A DNA stretch of 64,000 bases. Origin: Nocardioides sp. L-11A (lineage in GTDB: Bacteria > Actinomycetota > Actinomycetes > Propionibacteriales > Nocardioidaceae). Location: positions 744,001 through 808,000 of the forward strand of contig CP124680.1 in NCBI GenBank assembly GCA_029961745.1, given 5' to 3'. Below the pieces are notes generated by a model. It saw only the letters and a program-made list of their open reading frames with translations, was not told where the DNA came from and made no database searches. Shown here piece after piece: positions 24,252-33,201 of this stretch (its first letter is position 1; every line of letters begins with the position of its first letter). The position numbers were made by a program, and so were the translations under genes.

Positions 24252-25633
24252 GCGGCCAGGGCGACGCCCTGTGCGTCGTACCGATCGACACCCCGAGCCT
24301 CGGCGACCGCAGCTACCTCGTCCACGACGGCTCGGTGGCGTTCGTCGTCGACCCGCAGCGTGACATCGACCGGGTGCTCGAGGTGCTCGAGCGTGAGGGC
24401 CTCAGGTTGACCCACGTCATGGAGACCCACGTCCACAACGACTACGTCACCGGCGGACTGGCCCTCGCGCGGGCGACCGGTGCCGACTACGTCGTCAGCG
24501 CGCGGGAGGACGTCTCCTTCGATCGCCATCCGGTCGAGGACGGCGAGGTGCTCGCCGTGGGCGACCGGATCCGGGTCGAGGCGCTCGCCACTCCCGGGCA
24601 CACCTTCCACCACCTCTCCTACGTCCTGCGCGACGGGGATGGGACGCCCGGCGTCGCGGTCTTCTCGGGTGGCTCCCTGCTCTACGGCTCGACCGGACGG
24701 CCCGACCTCCTCGGCGCCGAGCACACCGACCGCCTCGCGCGCCTCCAGCACGCCTCGGCCCGACGGCTCGGCGCTGTGCTCCCGGACGACGCCGCGCTGT
24801 ACCCGACGCACGGGTTCGGATCGTTCTGCGCGGCGTCACAGTCACGCGCCTCCCGATCGACGATAGGTGCGGAGCGGCGGGGCAATGCCGTCCTCACGCA
24901 GGACGAGGACGGCTACGTCCGCGACCTCCTGGCCGGTCTGGGCCCCTGGCCCGACTACTACGCGCACATCGCGCCGCTCAACAGTGCGGGTCCCGCGGCC
25001 GCCGACCTCAGTCCGCCCCGGCCGATGGGCGCCGCGGAGATCCGCCGCCGGATCGACGCGGGGGAGTGGGTCGTCGACGTGAGGCATCGCTCGCAGTTCG
25101 CCGACGGGCACGTCCCGGGCAGCTACAACGTCGGCACCGACGGTGCGTTCGCGACCAACCTGGGCTGGCTGATCGACTGGAACGTCCCCCTCACCCTGCT
25201 CGCGGCCACGCCCGACGACCTCGCTCACGCCCAGCGTGAGCTGGTCCGCATCGGCCTCGATCGTCCCGCGGGCGCCGCCACCGGTGAGGTGCGCCGGTGG
25301 AGCGATCGCGACCTGGTGCGCTTCGAGCAGGCCGACTTCGCAGCGCTCGCCGCCGAGGCGTCGGCCCGCGAGGTGCCGGTGCTCGACGTACGTCGGGCGG
25401 AGGAGTTCGCCGCCGGACATGTCGTCGGCGCACGCAACATCCCCCTCCATGAGCTCAGGGCCCGGCTCGCCGAGGTCGCCGACGACGAGGTCTGGGTGCA
25501 CTGCCAGAGCGGCTACCGGGCGTCGATCGCGGCGTCCTTCCTGCTCGCGCCCGGGCGCCGCGTGGTCGCGGTCGACGACCACTTCGCCACGGCCGGCGCG
25601 GTCGGCCTTCCCGTCACGGTCGCGAGCGGGTGA
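24248..25633 (+). CDS. Persulfide dioxygenase-like MBL protein with two rhodanese domains
   Basis: A 461-aa fusion. The N-terminal MBL domain (about 1-235) has METHVHNDYVTGG, ATPGHTFHHLSY and YPTHGFGSFC, as in ETHE1/BlrB-like persulfide dioxygenases. Two rhodanese domains follow. The first (about 255-340) has VVDVRHRSQFADGHVPG and lacks a catalytic Cys loop. The second (about 365-455) has VLDVRRAEEFAAGHVVGA and the active loop HCQSGYRASIA. It would oxidise persulfide to sulfite. GTG start overlapping the hydroxylase stop, and the TauE gene follows with another GTGA overlap. Confidence 0.85.
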   Translation: MSGQGDALCVVPIDTPSLGDRSYLVHDGSVAFVVDPQRDIDRVLEVLEREGLRLTHVMETHVHNDYVTGGLALARATGADYVVSAREDVSFDRHPVEDGEVLAVGDRIRVEALATPGHTFHHLSYVLRDGDGTPGVAVFSGGSLLYGSTGRPDLLGAEHTDRLARLQHASARRLGAVLPDDAALYPTHGFGSFCAASQSRASRSTIGAERRGNAVLTQDEDGYVRDLLAGLGPWPDYYAHIAPLNSAGPAAADLSPPRPMGAAEIRRRIDAGEWVVDVRHRSQFADGHVPGSYNVGTDGAFATNLGWLIDWNVPLTLLAATPDDLAHAQRELVRIGLDRPAGAATGEVRRWSDRDLVRFEQADFAALAAEASAREVPVLDVRRAEEFAAGHVVGARNIPLHELRARLAEVADDEVWVHCQSGYRASIAASFLLAPGRRVVAVDDHFATAGAVGLPVTVASG

Positions 25634-26505
25634 CGCTCGCCGTCGTCCTCGCGCTGGCGCTCATGGTGGGGGTGGCCCTCGGTGCCCTGGGAGGCGGCGG
25701 GTCGATCCTGACGGTCCCGCTGCTGGTCTATGTCGCGGGTCTGGAGCCGAAGCAGGCGATCGCCACCTCGCTGCTGGTCGTCGGCGTCACGTCGGGGGTG
25801 GGGGCGCTGGCGCACGCGCGAGCCGGGAGGATCCGCTGGCGCACCGGGCTGCTGTTCGGGGCGGGTGGGACCGTGGGCGCCCTGGGGGGCGGCGTCCTCG
25901 GCTCGCGGGTGCCCGGTCACCTGCTGCTCGTCGGCTTCGCGCTGATGATGCTGGCCACTGCCCTGGCGATGCTGCGCGACACCCGGCAGATCGAGGCGGC
26001 CGACGAGCCCCAGGTGCTGGGAGCACTCGTCGACGGCGTCGTGGTGGGGGCGGTGACGGGCCTGGTCGGTGCCGGAGGCGGCTTCCTCGTCGTACCCGCC
26101 CTCGTCCTGCGCGGCGGCATCGCGATGTCGGCCGCTGTCGGCACGTCCCTGGTCGTGATCGTCATGAAGTCGCTCGCGGGCTTCGCCGGCTATGCCAGTC
26201 ATGTGTCGGTCCCTTGGGGCCTCGCCGCCGGCGTCGCCGCGGCGGCCGTGGCCGGCAGCATCCTCGGCAGCCGGCTCGCGGGCCGCCTGTCCGAGGACCG
26301 GCTGCGCCGCTGCTTCGGGTGGTTCGTCCTGCTGGTCGGCGGCTTCGTGCTCCTCCAGGAGGCGGCCCCGGCGACCTGGCTGGGGCCGGGCATCGCGGTG
26401 CTCACGGCGGCCGGCTGCGGGCTCGGGTGCCGGCGGGTGTGGTCGTCCCGGTCCCGCGCGGGACGCTCCGCCCGCTCGGCCCGGGGTGGCGCGGCCTCGG
26501 GCTGA
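25630..26505 (+). CDS. TauE/SafE family sulfite/organosulfonate exporter-like permease
   Basis: A 291-aa membrane protein with about eight hydrophobic helices arranged as an internal duplication. The family repeats are GGGGSILTVPLLVYVAGLEPKQAIATSLLVV (split across about residues 17-47) and GAGGGFLVVPALVLRGGI (about 148-165). GTG start, last gene of the 17948-26505 run. Next to persulfide-oxidising genes it probably exports sulfite or a sulfonate; transport direction is inferred from the family. Confidence 0.85.
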   Translation: MTLAVVLALALMVGVALGALGGGGSILTVPLLVYVAGLEPKQAIATSLLVVGVTSGVGALAHARAGRIRWRTGLLFGAGGTVGALGGGVLGSRVPGHLLLVGFALMMLATALAMLRDTRQIEAADEPQVLGALVDGVVVGAVTGLVGAGGGFLVVPALVLRGGIAMSAAVGTSLVVIVMKSLAGFAGYASHVSVPWGLAAGVAAAAVAGSILGSRLAGRLSEDRLRRCFGWFVLLVGGFVLLQEAAPATWLGPGIAVLTAAGCGLGCRRVWSSRSRAGRSARSARGGAASG

Positions 26506-26593
26506 GCTGTCGTACCTCGCCGGTCCCGCGCGCTTCTCGCCGCGCGTCCGGAGTTGTCCCGCCCGGGGGCTGGCGCGCTGCCGCGCCTACCGC

Positions 26594-26624
26594 TACATTG
26601 AATATCAGATCTCAAGCGCGAGAT
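26594..26624 (+). promoter_or_regulatory. -10 element and dyad operator of the M20/mutase operon (site D)
   Basis: TACATT (26594-26599) is a good -10 with a poor -35 (TGGCGC, 26571-26576). The expected start is near 26606. AATATCAGATCTCA begins there. The dyad ATCTC (26609-26613), 6-nt spacer, GAGAT (26620-26624) has the same geometry as site E at 34183-34198. The rest of the 157-bp gap holds no gene. Confidence 0.6.
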
Positions 26625-26662
26625 ATGTACACCTCGCCCCGGGTAGAAGAAGGGACCCATCC

Positions 26663-27871
26663 ATGACCGACCTGATCGATGCCGCGGCCCAGAAGGCTGT
26701 CGAGGCGATCGACTACCAGCGCCTGAACGAGCTCGTTCAGGAGGTGTGCCGGATCCCGAGCGTGCTCGGGGACGAGGGACCCCTCGCGAGCTTCCTCGCG
26801 GACTACATGAAGAACTCCGGGTTCGAGGGCGTGGGCCTGCAGGACGTCGTGGGTGAGCGTCCGAACGCGGTCGGGGAGCTCGCCTTCGGGACGGGCAAGC
26901 GGATCGTGTTCACCGGCCACATGGACACCAAGCCCGTGTCCATCGGGTGGGAGAAGACCTCGCCGTTCTCCGGGGAGCTCATCGACGGCGCGATCTACGG
27001 TCACGGGATCATGGACATGAAGGCCGCGCTGGTGTGCCAGATCGTGGCCATGGAGGCGCTGCGCGACTCGGGGGTCGGCCTCGCCGGCACGGTCGCCATG
27101 GCCGCGGTGTCCGACCACATGGGCGACCAGCTCGGCTCGATCCGCTACTTCGACGAGTACGCCGCGGACCTCGCCGTCCTCGGAGAGCTGTCGGGCAACG
27201 AGATCTTCCTCGGCCACCGGGGTCGCTACTACTTCGACATCACCGTGCAGGGCCGCTCGGCGCACACCTGCCACAAGCCGCTCGCGGTCAACGCGAACCT
27301 GCTGGCCGCGCACGCGATCATCGAGCTCGACCAGTCACGCCTGACGCCGGTCCTCGAGGACTGGGTGGTCGACCTGTTCGGTGCCGAGACCTATATGGCT
27401 CCGGGACGCGTCTACGGCGGGCTGCCGCCGGGCGGACCGTCGATGATCCCCGACGAGTGCGTGATCCGGGTGGACTGCCGCCCGCAGCCGGGTGTCACGG
27501 TCGATCAGGTCCGGGCGGAGATCGAGCGCTGCCTCGACTCCGCGCGCTCGCGCGACAGCCGCTTCCGCGCCGAGGTCGAGCTCGTCGACGTCAAGAAGGG
27601 CTATCTCGCCGAGCCCGGCGACGAGGTCGTCGAGCTGATGCGCGACTCGGTGCGGTCGGTGCGCGACGGAGCCGAGCCCCCGCTCCAGGCGGCCGGGTGG
27701 CTCGGCGACACGGCGAGCTTCGGCGACAAGGTCCCGACCGTCATCTTCGGGCCCGGCGGGGAGCCGGTGTACTGCCCCGACGAGCATCTCTCCGTCGCCG
27801 ACATCGTGGAGGCCACCCGCGTCTACACCGAGTTCGCCGTCCGGGCGCTCACGCCTCGGGAATCGGCGTGA
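26663..27871 (+). CDS. M20 family peptidase/deacylase homologue with altered catalytic pair
   Basis: A 402-aa ArgE/DapE/YlmB-type protein. Present are TGHMDTKPV (His and Asp), YGHGIMDMKAALV (bridging Asp), LGELSGNE (Glu) and CPDEHLSV (final His). The dimerisation insert begins at HRGRYYFDITVQGRSAHT. At the usual DEE position the sequence reads VSDHMGDQLG, so the general-base Glu and the adjacent metal-ligand Glu appear replaced by His and Met. YlmB, which deformylates formylaminopyrimidine, belongs to this superfamily. It may be catalytically altered. First gene of an operon under site D. Confidence 0.78.
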   Translation: MTDLIDAAAQKAVEAIDYQRLNELVQEVCRIPSVLGDEGPLASFLADYMKNSGFEGVGLQDVVGERPNAVGELAFGTGKRIVFTGHMDTKPVSIGWEKTSPFSGELIDGAIYGHGIMDMKAALVCQIVAMEALRDSGVGLAGTVAMAAVSDHMGDQLGSIRYFDEYAADLAVLGELSGNEIFLGHRGRYYFDITVQGRSAHTCHKPLAVNANLLAAHAIIELDQSRLTPVLEDWVVDLFGAETYMAPGRVYGGLPPGGPSMIPDECVIRVDCRPQPGVTVDQVRAEIERCLDSARSRDSRFRAEVELVDVKKGYLAEPGDEVVELMRDSVRSVRDGAEPPLQAAGWLGDTASFGDKVPTVIFGPGGEPVYCPDEHLSVADIVEATRVYTEFAVRALTPRESA

Positions 27872-28299
27872 GCACTGGGGTGCGTCCGCGCCCCCGCGTG
27901 GTGCTCGCCAAGCCGGGGCTCGACGGGCACGACCGGGGGGTCAAAGTGGTCGGCATGGCGCTACGGGACGCTGGCGCCGAGGTCGTCTACCTCGGGCTCC
28001 AGCAGACAGCGGCCCAGATCGCCCGAGCGGCGGCCGCGGAGGACGCCGACGTGATCGGGCTCTCCGTGCTCTCCGGCGTCCACGTCGACGTGGCCCGCCA
28101 GGTCCTCGCCGCCTGCGCGGGCGAGGACCTGGGCGACGTACCCCTGGTGGTGGGCGGCACCATCCCGCCCGCGGACGTCATCCGCCTGCGCGACCTCGGC
28201 GTCCGCGACGTCTTCCCGGTGGGGACGCCGCTCGACGACCTGGTCGCGCGCATCTTCGCGATCGCCGCCACCGAGGAGGAGGTGCCCGATGAGCAGTGA
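27868..28299 (+). CDS. B12-binding small subunit of an acyl-CoA mutase
   Basis: A 143-aa stand-alone cobalamin-binding domain. The lower-ligand motif is LDGHDRGVKV (DxHxxG), followed by LSVLSGVH and VVGGTIPP, the standard base-off set. GTG start overlapping the M20 stop. The large subunit begins 11 bp before its end. Split large and small subunits are known for archaeal methylmalonyl-CoA mutase, isobutyryl-CoA mutase and 2-hydroxyisobutyryl-CoA mutase. Confidence 0.92.
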   Translation: MSTGVRPRPRVVLAKPGLDGHDRGVKVVGMALRDAGAEVVYLGLQQTAAQIARAAAAEDADVIGLSVLSGVHVDVARQVLAACAGEDLGDVPLVVGGTIPPADVIRLRDLGVRDVFPVGTPLDDLVARIFAIAATEEEVPDEQ

Positions 28300-29881
28300 G
28301 CCTCGGCCCGTCGTGACCGACTCCGGCATCCCGCTCGACCCGATCTACGACGCCACCTCCGTCGCCGACGACCTGGCGGGACGGCTCGGCCGACCGGGCG
28401 AGCCGCCCTTCACCCGCGGGCCGTATCAGACCATGTACCGCGAGCGGTTGTGGAGCATGCGCCAGTACGCCGGCTACGGCTCGGCGGACGACACGAACGC
28501 GCGCTTCCGCTACCTGCTCGACCAGGGCCAGACGGCGCTCTCGGTCGCGTTCGACCTGCCGACCCAGCTGGGCTACGACTCCGACGACGAGCTGGTCCTC
28601 TCCGAGGTGGGCCGCGTCGGCGTGGCGATCGACTCCGTCGAGGACATGGAGGCGGTCTTCGCCGGCCTGCCGATCGACCAGCTCTCGGTGAACTTCACCA
28701 TCAACGGCACCGCCCCGATCATCCTGGCGTTCTACCTGGTGGCCGCCGAGCGCCAGGGCGCCGACCTGGCGCAGGTGGCCGGCACGCTCCAGAACGACAT
28801 CCTCAAGGAGTTCCTGGCGCGCAAGACCTTCATCTTCCCGCCGGACCACTCGATCCGGCTGGTGGCCGACGTCGTCGAGTACTGCTCGGAGCACCTGCCG
28901 CGGTTCAACGGCATCTCGATCACGGGCTATCACGCGCGGGAGGCGGGATGCGACGCCGTCCAGGAGATCGGGCTCACCATGGCCTCGGCGATCGCCTACA
29001 CGGAGGCGTTCCTCGCGCGCGGCCTGGACTTCGACGCGTTCGCACCGCGGCTGTCCTTCCACTTCTCCAGTCAGCTCGACCTGTTCGAGGAGGCGTCGAA
29101 GGTCCGGGCGGCGCGCCGGATGTGGAGCAGCCTGGCCCTGGAGAGGTTCGGGGCGAAGAAGGAGACCTCCGCCCGCCTGCGCTTCTTCTCCGGCTGCTCG
29201 GGCGCCACGCTGACGGCGCAACAGCCGCTCAACAACGTCGTCCGCTCCACGCTGCAGTGCCTCGCCGCGGTCCTCGGCGGCGCGCAGTCCATCCACGTCA
29301 TGGGCTACGACGAGGCGTTGGAGATCCCCACCGAGGAGTCGGTGCGGCTGGCGCTGCGGACCCAGCAGATCATCGCCCACGAGTCCGGGGTCGCGAAGGT
29401 CATCGACCCGCTCGCCGGCTCCTACTTCGTGGAGCACCTCACCGACGAGATCGAGGAACGGGCCTGGGAGCTCGTCCGCCGGGTCGAGGACGGAGGGGGA
29501 CTCGTCGAGCTGCTCGCGCAGGGCGTCCCCCAGCGCTGGGTGGCCGAGTCGGCGTACCGCTACGAGCAGGAGGTCCGCTCCGGCGAGCGGGTCAAGGTCG
29601 GCGTCAACAGGTACGTCGACGACGACGGTGTCGTGCCGCCGCTGTTCGAGGTCGACGGAGCCAGCGCGGCGCGACAGCGGGAGCGACTCGCCGGTCGTCT
29701 CGCCGAGCGTGACGGCGACGCCGTCGCCGCCGCATTGGCGACCCTGCGGACGGCGCTGGTCGACGGGACCAACAGCATGCCCCACATCATGCAGGCCGGT
29801 CGGGTGGGTGCCACGCTGGGCGAGATCGCCGACACGATGCGCGCGGTCTTCGGCGTCTACCGGGAGCCGCAGCCGTGGTGA
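28289..29881 (+). CDS. Acyl-CoA mutase large subunit, methylmalonyl-CoA mutase family
   Basis: A 530-aa TIM-barrel substrate-binding subunit without its own B12 domain. By alignment from memory to Propionibacterium mutase, Tyr89 corresponds to Tyr60 (MRQYAGYGS), Arg207 to Arg178 (ILKEFLARKT) and His244 to His215 (ITGYHAREAG). Isobutyryl- and hydroxyisobutyryl-CoA mutases change the Tyr and Arg, so this one should accept a carboxylated acyl-CoA such as methylmalonyl- or ethylmalonyl-CoA. PTQLGYDSD differs from the THRGYDSD of classic mutases. It pairs with the preceding small subunit. No MeaB chaperone gene is nearby. Confidence 0.87.
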   Translation: MSSEPRPVVTDSGIPLDPIYDATSVADDLAGRLGRPGEPPFTRGPYQTMYRERLWSMRQYAGYGSADDTNARFRYLLDQGQTALSVAFDLPTQLGYDSDDELVLSEVGRVGVAIDSVEDMEAVFAGLPIDQLSVNFTINGTAPIILAFYLVAAERQGADLAQVAGTLQNDILKEFLARKTFIFPPDHSIRLVADVVEYCSEHLPRFNGISITGYHAREAGCDAVQEIGLTMASAIAYTEAFLARGLDFDAFAPRLSFHFSSQLDLFEEASKVRAARRMWSSLALERFGAKKETSARLRFFSGCSGATLTAQQPLNNVVRSTLQCLAAVLGGAQSIHVMGYDEALEIPTEESVRLALRTQQIIAHESGVAKVIDPLAGSYFVEHLTDEIEERAWELVRRVEDGGGLVELLAQGVPQRWVAESAYRYEQEVRSGERVKVGVNRYVDDDGVVPPLFEVDGASAARQRERLAGRLAERDGDAVAAALATLRTALVDGTNSMPHIMQAGRVGATLGEIADTMRAVFGVYREPQPW

Positions 29882-31041
29882 GCGGTGATCTTCCGCTGGA
29901 CGGCGTCCGGGTGGTGGACCTGACCCGGTTCGTGTCCGGTGCCTACGCCGGCCGGCTCCTGGCCGCGCTCGGCGCCGACGTCATCAAGGTGGAGCTGCCG
30001 GAGACGGGCGACCCCTACCGCGAGCAGGGCACGGCGTTCGTGGGCGACGAGAGCGCGCTCTTCGGTGCGCTCAACTGCGGCAAGCGATCGATCCTGATCG
30101 ACCTGGCCGCCGATGAGGGCCGCGCCCAGCTGGACGCGCTCCTGGAGACCGCCGACGTGTTCTTGGAGAACGGCAGGCCAGGTGCGCTGGCGAAGCTCGG
30201 GCTCGACGCGGCGAGTGTCGCGGCCCGCTTCCCGCACGTCGTCTACGGATCGATCTCCGGCTACGGCCAGAGCGGCCCGGACGCCGGGCGCGGCGGCTTC
30301 GATCTCATCCTCCAGGCGGAGGGCGGTCTGATGAGTGTGACCGGGGAGCCCGACAGTGGTCCGGTCAAGGTCGGCGTGCCGGCCCTCGACATCGGCAGCG
30401 CCGTCTCGTGCGCGCTCGGTGTCGTGTCGGCCCTCTACGCACGCAACCGCACCGGCAGGGGCGCCCGGGTGGCCGCGTCGCTGCTCGAGTTCGCGGTGGC
30501 GAGCTTCACCAGCGTGGCACCGTCGTACTTCGTCGACGGGGAGGTGCCGGGCCGGATCGGCAGCCATTCGCCGACCTTCGCGCCCTATGGCGCCTTCCGG
30601 GCCAAGGACGGCCATCTCGTCATCGCCGGCGCGGGGAGCGAGGCCCTGTGGCAGCGGCTGTGTGAAGCACTGGATGCTCCGGAGCTCGCGGACGACCCGC
30701 GTTTCGCCGACAACGCCGCGCGGGTGCGCAACCGCTCGGTCCTGACCGACGAGCTCGAAGCACGTCTGCGGCGCTGCGACCGGGCGCACTGGCTGAGCCG
30801 GCTCGACGCGGCGAGGGTTCCGGCGGCCGAGGTGCGTGATCTGGCCCAGGTCCTCGACTCGGCGCAGGTGCGTCACCTCGGGCTGGTCCAGGCCGATCCC
30901 GGGGCGCCGGCGATGACGCCCGTCCTGGGCGTCCCGCTCCAGGTCGACGGACCGCTCCCGAGCGCGGGCCGGTGGCCGCGGCTGGGGGAGCACACCGCGG
31001 AGATCCTCGCCGAGCTGCGCACCCGGCCCGGTGCTCGATGA
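29875..31041 (+). CDS. CaiB/BaiF family (family III) CoA transferase
   Basis: A 388-aa enzyme moving CoA between acids. The N-terminal LDGVRVVDLTRFVSGAYAGR and GADVIKVELPETGDPYR are typical, as is YGSISGYGQSGPDA. The catalytic Asp lies in RGGFDLILQAEGGLMSVTG. GTG start at 29875 has GGGAG 8 nt upstream; the adjacent GTG at 29878 is also possible. It overlaps the mutase stop and is followed by an overlapping M20 gene. Probably activates an organic acid of the pathway. Confidence 0.9.
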   Translation: MVSGDLPLDGVRVVDLTRFVSGAYAGRLLAALGADVIKVELPETGDPYREQGTAFVGDESALFGALNCGKRSILIDLAADEGRAQLDALLETADVFLENGRPGALAKLGLDAASVAARFPHVVYGSISGYGQSGPDAGRGGFDLILQAEGGLMSVTGEPDSGPVKVGVPALDIGSAVSCALGVVSALYARNRTGRGARVAASLLEFAVASFTSVAPSYFVDGEVPGRIGSHSPTFAPYGAFRAKDGHLVIAGAGSEALWQRLCEALDAPELADDPRFADNAARVRNRSVLTDELEARLRRCDRAHWLSRLDAARVPAAEVRDLAQVLDSAQVRHLGLVQADPGAPAMTPVLGVPLQVDGPLPSAGRWPRLGEHTAEILAELRTRPGAR

Positions 31042-32177
31042 GCGGCACCGAGCGGGAGGCCGGCCCCGAGGCGGGTGCGCCGCTGGCGCACTGTGCGGCC
31101 CAGGCGGCCCGCGTGCTGGAGCGCACCTTCGAACTCGCCCAGATCCCCGCGCCGCCCTTCGACGAGGGTGACCGGGTCGCCCGCGTCGCGGACTGGTGGC
31201 ACACCGACGGGCTCGAGGTCGAGCGGCAACCGGTCGGCAACCTCTGGGCGCGCCTGCGCGAGGGCACGGATCCGGGGCGGGGCGCCGTCGTCGTGGCCGC
31301 CCATCTCGACACTGTCTTCGGCCGCGAGGTGCGCCACGGGCTGCGCCGCGAGGCGGGCCGGGTCGTGGGACCGGGATGCGGGGACGACACCGTGGCCGTC
31401 GCGGCGCTGTCGGCTCTCGACAGCCTCCTGCCCTCGCGGACCGCGGCGCCGGTGTGGGTCCTGGCGACGGTGGGCGAGGAGGGCCTGGGCGACCTCGCCG
31501 GTGCCCGGGCCGCTCTGGCACACCTCCCCGAGCCGGTGGAGACCTTCGTCGCGCTCGAGGGCAACTACCTCGGGCGGGTGAACGTCGTGGGGGTCGGCTC
31601 GGTGCGCAAGCGGGTGCGGATCTCCGGCCGAGGCGGTCACGCGTGGGAGGACGCCGCTGCGCCGAGCGCGGTGCACATCGCCGCCGCGATGGTGCAGGCC
31701 ATCGCGCAGTTGCCCGAGCCGGCCGGCGTCCGGTCGTCCCGCAACGTCGGTCTGCTGCGGGGCGGTGAGTCCATCAACTCCCGAGCCATCCACGCCAGCT
31801 TCGACGTCGACCTCCGTGCGGAGGATCCGGCAGCCCTCGCCGCGCTCGGCGCAGCCGTCGACGAGATCGTCGCCCGGCGCCACGAGGGTGTCGACGTCGA
31901 GGTGGAGCCCCTCGGCAACCGGCCTGCCGGTCGGATCGATCCCGATCACGCGCTGGTGCGGACGGCGGTGGATGCCCTGGCCGAGGTCGGCATCACCGCG
32001 CGGCTCACCGCGGCCAGCACCGACGCCAATGTCGCCTACGCGGCGGGCATCCCGGCCGTGACCCTGGGGATCACCTACGGCGACGGCACCCACACCGAGG
32101 AGGAGTGGATCGATCCCGACGCGATCCGGCTCGGCCTGCACGCGCTCGCTCGTACCATCACCGAACGGTCAGCTTGA
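31038..32177 (+). CDS. M20 family metallopeptidase (PepT/CPG2-like), canonical site
   Basis: A 379-aa zinc hydrolase with an intact site: AAHLDTVFG (His, Asp), GPGCGDDTV (bridging Asp), VGEEGLGD (general base and ligand Glu), ALEGNYLG (Glu) and a late His in GDGTHTEEEW. A dimerisation domain with GRGGHAWE lies in the middle. This contrasts with the altered M20 protein at 26663 in the same operon. It overlaps the CoA transferase by 4 bp. Substrate unknown; an amide or N-acyl ring-opening product is plausible. Confidence 0.86.
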   Translation: MSGTEREAGPEAGAPLAHCAAQAARVLERTFELAQIPAPPFDEGDRVARVADWWHTDGLEVERQPVGNLWARLREGTDPGRGAVVVAAHLDTVFGREVRHGLRREAGRVVGPGCGDDTVAVAALSALDSLLPSRTAAPVWVLATVGEEGLGDLAGARAALAHLPEPVETFVALEGNYLGRVNVVGVGSVRKRVRISGRGGHAWEDAAAPSAVHIAAAMVQAIAQLPEPAGVRSSRNVGLLRGGESINSRAIHASFDVDLRAEDPAALAALGAAVDEIVARRHEGVDVEVEPLGNRPAGRIDPDHALVRTAVDALAEVGITARLTAASTDANVAYAAGIPAVTLGITYGDGTHTEEEWIDPDAIRLGLHALARTITERSA

Positions 32178-32196
32178 CCTCGAAAGGACGGAACAA

Positions 32197-33201
32197 ATGC
32201 TCAGTGGTGTCGCTCTTCAGCCGGTGGACCCGCCCCGGGAGTTCGAGGACGCGGTCGAGGAGATCGAACGGGCGGGGTTCGACGAGCTCTGGCTGACCGA
32301 CTCCTCGCTGCACGCACGTAACGTCTACGCCTACCTGACGCTCGCCGCGCGGCGCAGCGTCACGCTGCGACTGGGCACCGCGGTGACCAACCCGGTGACC
32401 CGGCATCCCGCGGTGACGGCGACCGCCGCCGCGACCATCGACGAGATCAGTGACGGCCGCTTCTCGCTGGGGATCGGCGCCGGCGACCGACCGCTCCTGG
32501 CCCTGGGGTCCAAGCCGGCGACGCTCGCGCGCCTGGAGTCGTCCATCGGCGCGATCCGTCAGCTCTGGACCGGTGAGCACGTGACGCTCGAGGGTGCGGG
32601 CTTCAGCCTCGACGATGCCCACATGCGGGTCGCCGCCGACCGGGAGATCCCGATCTACATCTCCTGCAGCGGTCCCAAGACGCTGGAGCTCGCCGGCCGC
32701 GTGGCCGACGGAGTCATCCTGCTGGCGGGCCTGCACCCCGAGGGACTGCAGTGGGCGCTCGACCACATCGACCGGGGCGTCGACGCCGCCGGGCGCTCGG
32801 AGCGACCGAAGATCACCGTGTTCGCCTACGGTGCCGTCGACGAGGACGAGGAGGCGGCGCTGGCCGCCGGCCGGACCATCGCGGCCTGGTTCCCGCAGAC
32901 GGCCCCGGGCTACTGCGAGATGGCCGGCCTGTCGCGGGAGCTGATCGACAAGGTCCGCACGATGTACGTCGGTGGCGAGTTCCAGGAGGCGGAGGAGGCC
33001 GCGCGCCTGCTTCCGGACGAGTTCGTACACCGGATGGCCCTCGCCGGCGGTCAGGATCGCGCCCGCGCCCACGTCGAGAACATGCTCGACCTCGGGATCG
33101 ACTGCATCACGGTCTTCCCGCTCGGGGAGGACCGATTCGCGACGATGCGCAACTTCAAGGGGGTCTTCGACCAGGTCGTGGGCGGGACCCGTGTCTCCTG
33201 A
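32197..33201 (+). CDS. LLM-class flavin-dependent oxidoreductase
   Basis: A 334-aa luciferase-like TIM-barrel protein using FMN or F420. The N-terminus GVALQPVDPPREFEDAVEE, the LRLGTAVTNPVTRHPAVTA strand, the ISDGRFSLGIGAGD loop and IYISCSGPKTLELAGRVADG are typical; overall it resembles F420-linked reductases of the MER type. ATG start with AAAGGA upstream. RutA, which opens the uracil ring, is in the same superfamily, so a ring monooxygenase role is possible but unproven. An 11-bp overlap joins it to the next gene. Confidence 0.85.
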   Translation: MLSGVALQPVDPPREFEDAVEEIERAGFDELWLTDSSLHARNVYAYLTLAARRSVTLRLGTAVTNPVTRHPAVTATAAATIDEISDGRFSLGIGAGDRPLLALGSKPATLARLESSIGAIRQLWTGEHVTLEGAGFSLDDAHMRVAADREIPIYISCSGPKTLELAGRVADGVILLAGLHPEGLQWALDHIDRGVDAAGRSERPKITVFAYGAVDEDEEAALAAGRTIAAWFPQTAPGYCEMAGLSRELIDKVRTMYVGGEFQEAEEAARLLPDEFVHRMALAGGQDRARAHVENMLDLGIDCITVFPLGEDRFATMRNFKGVFDQVVGGTRVS

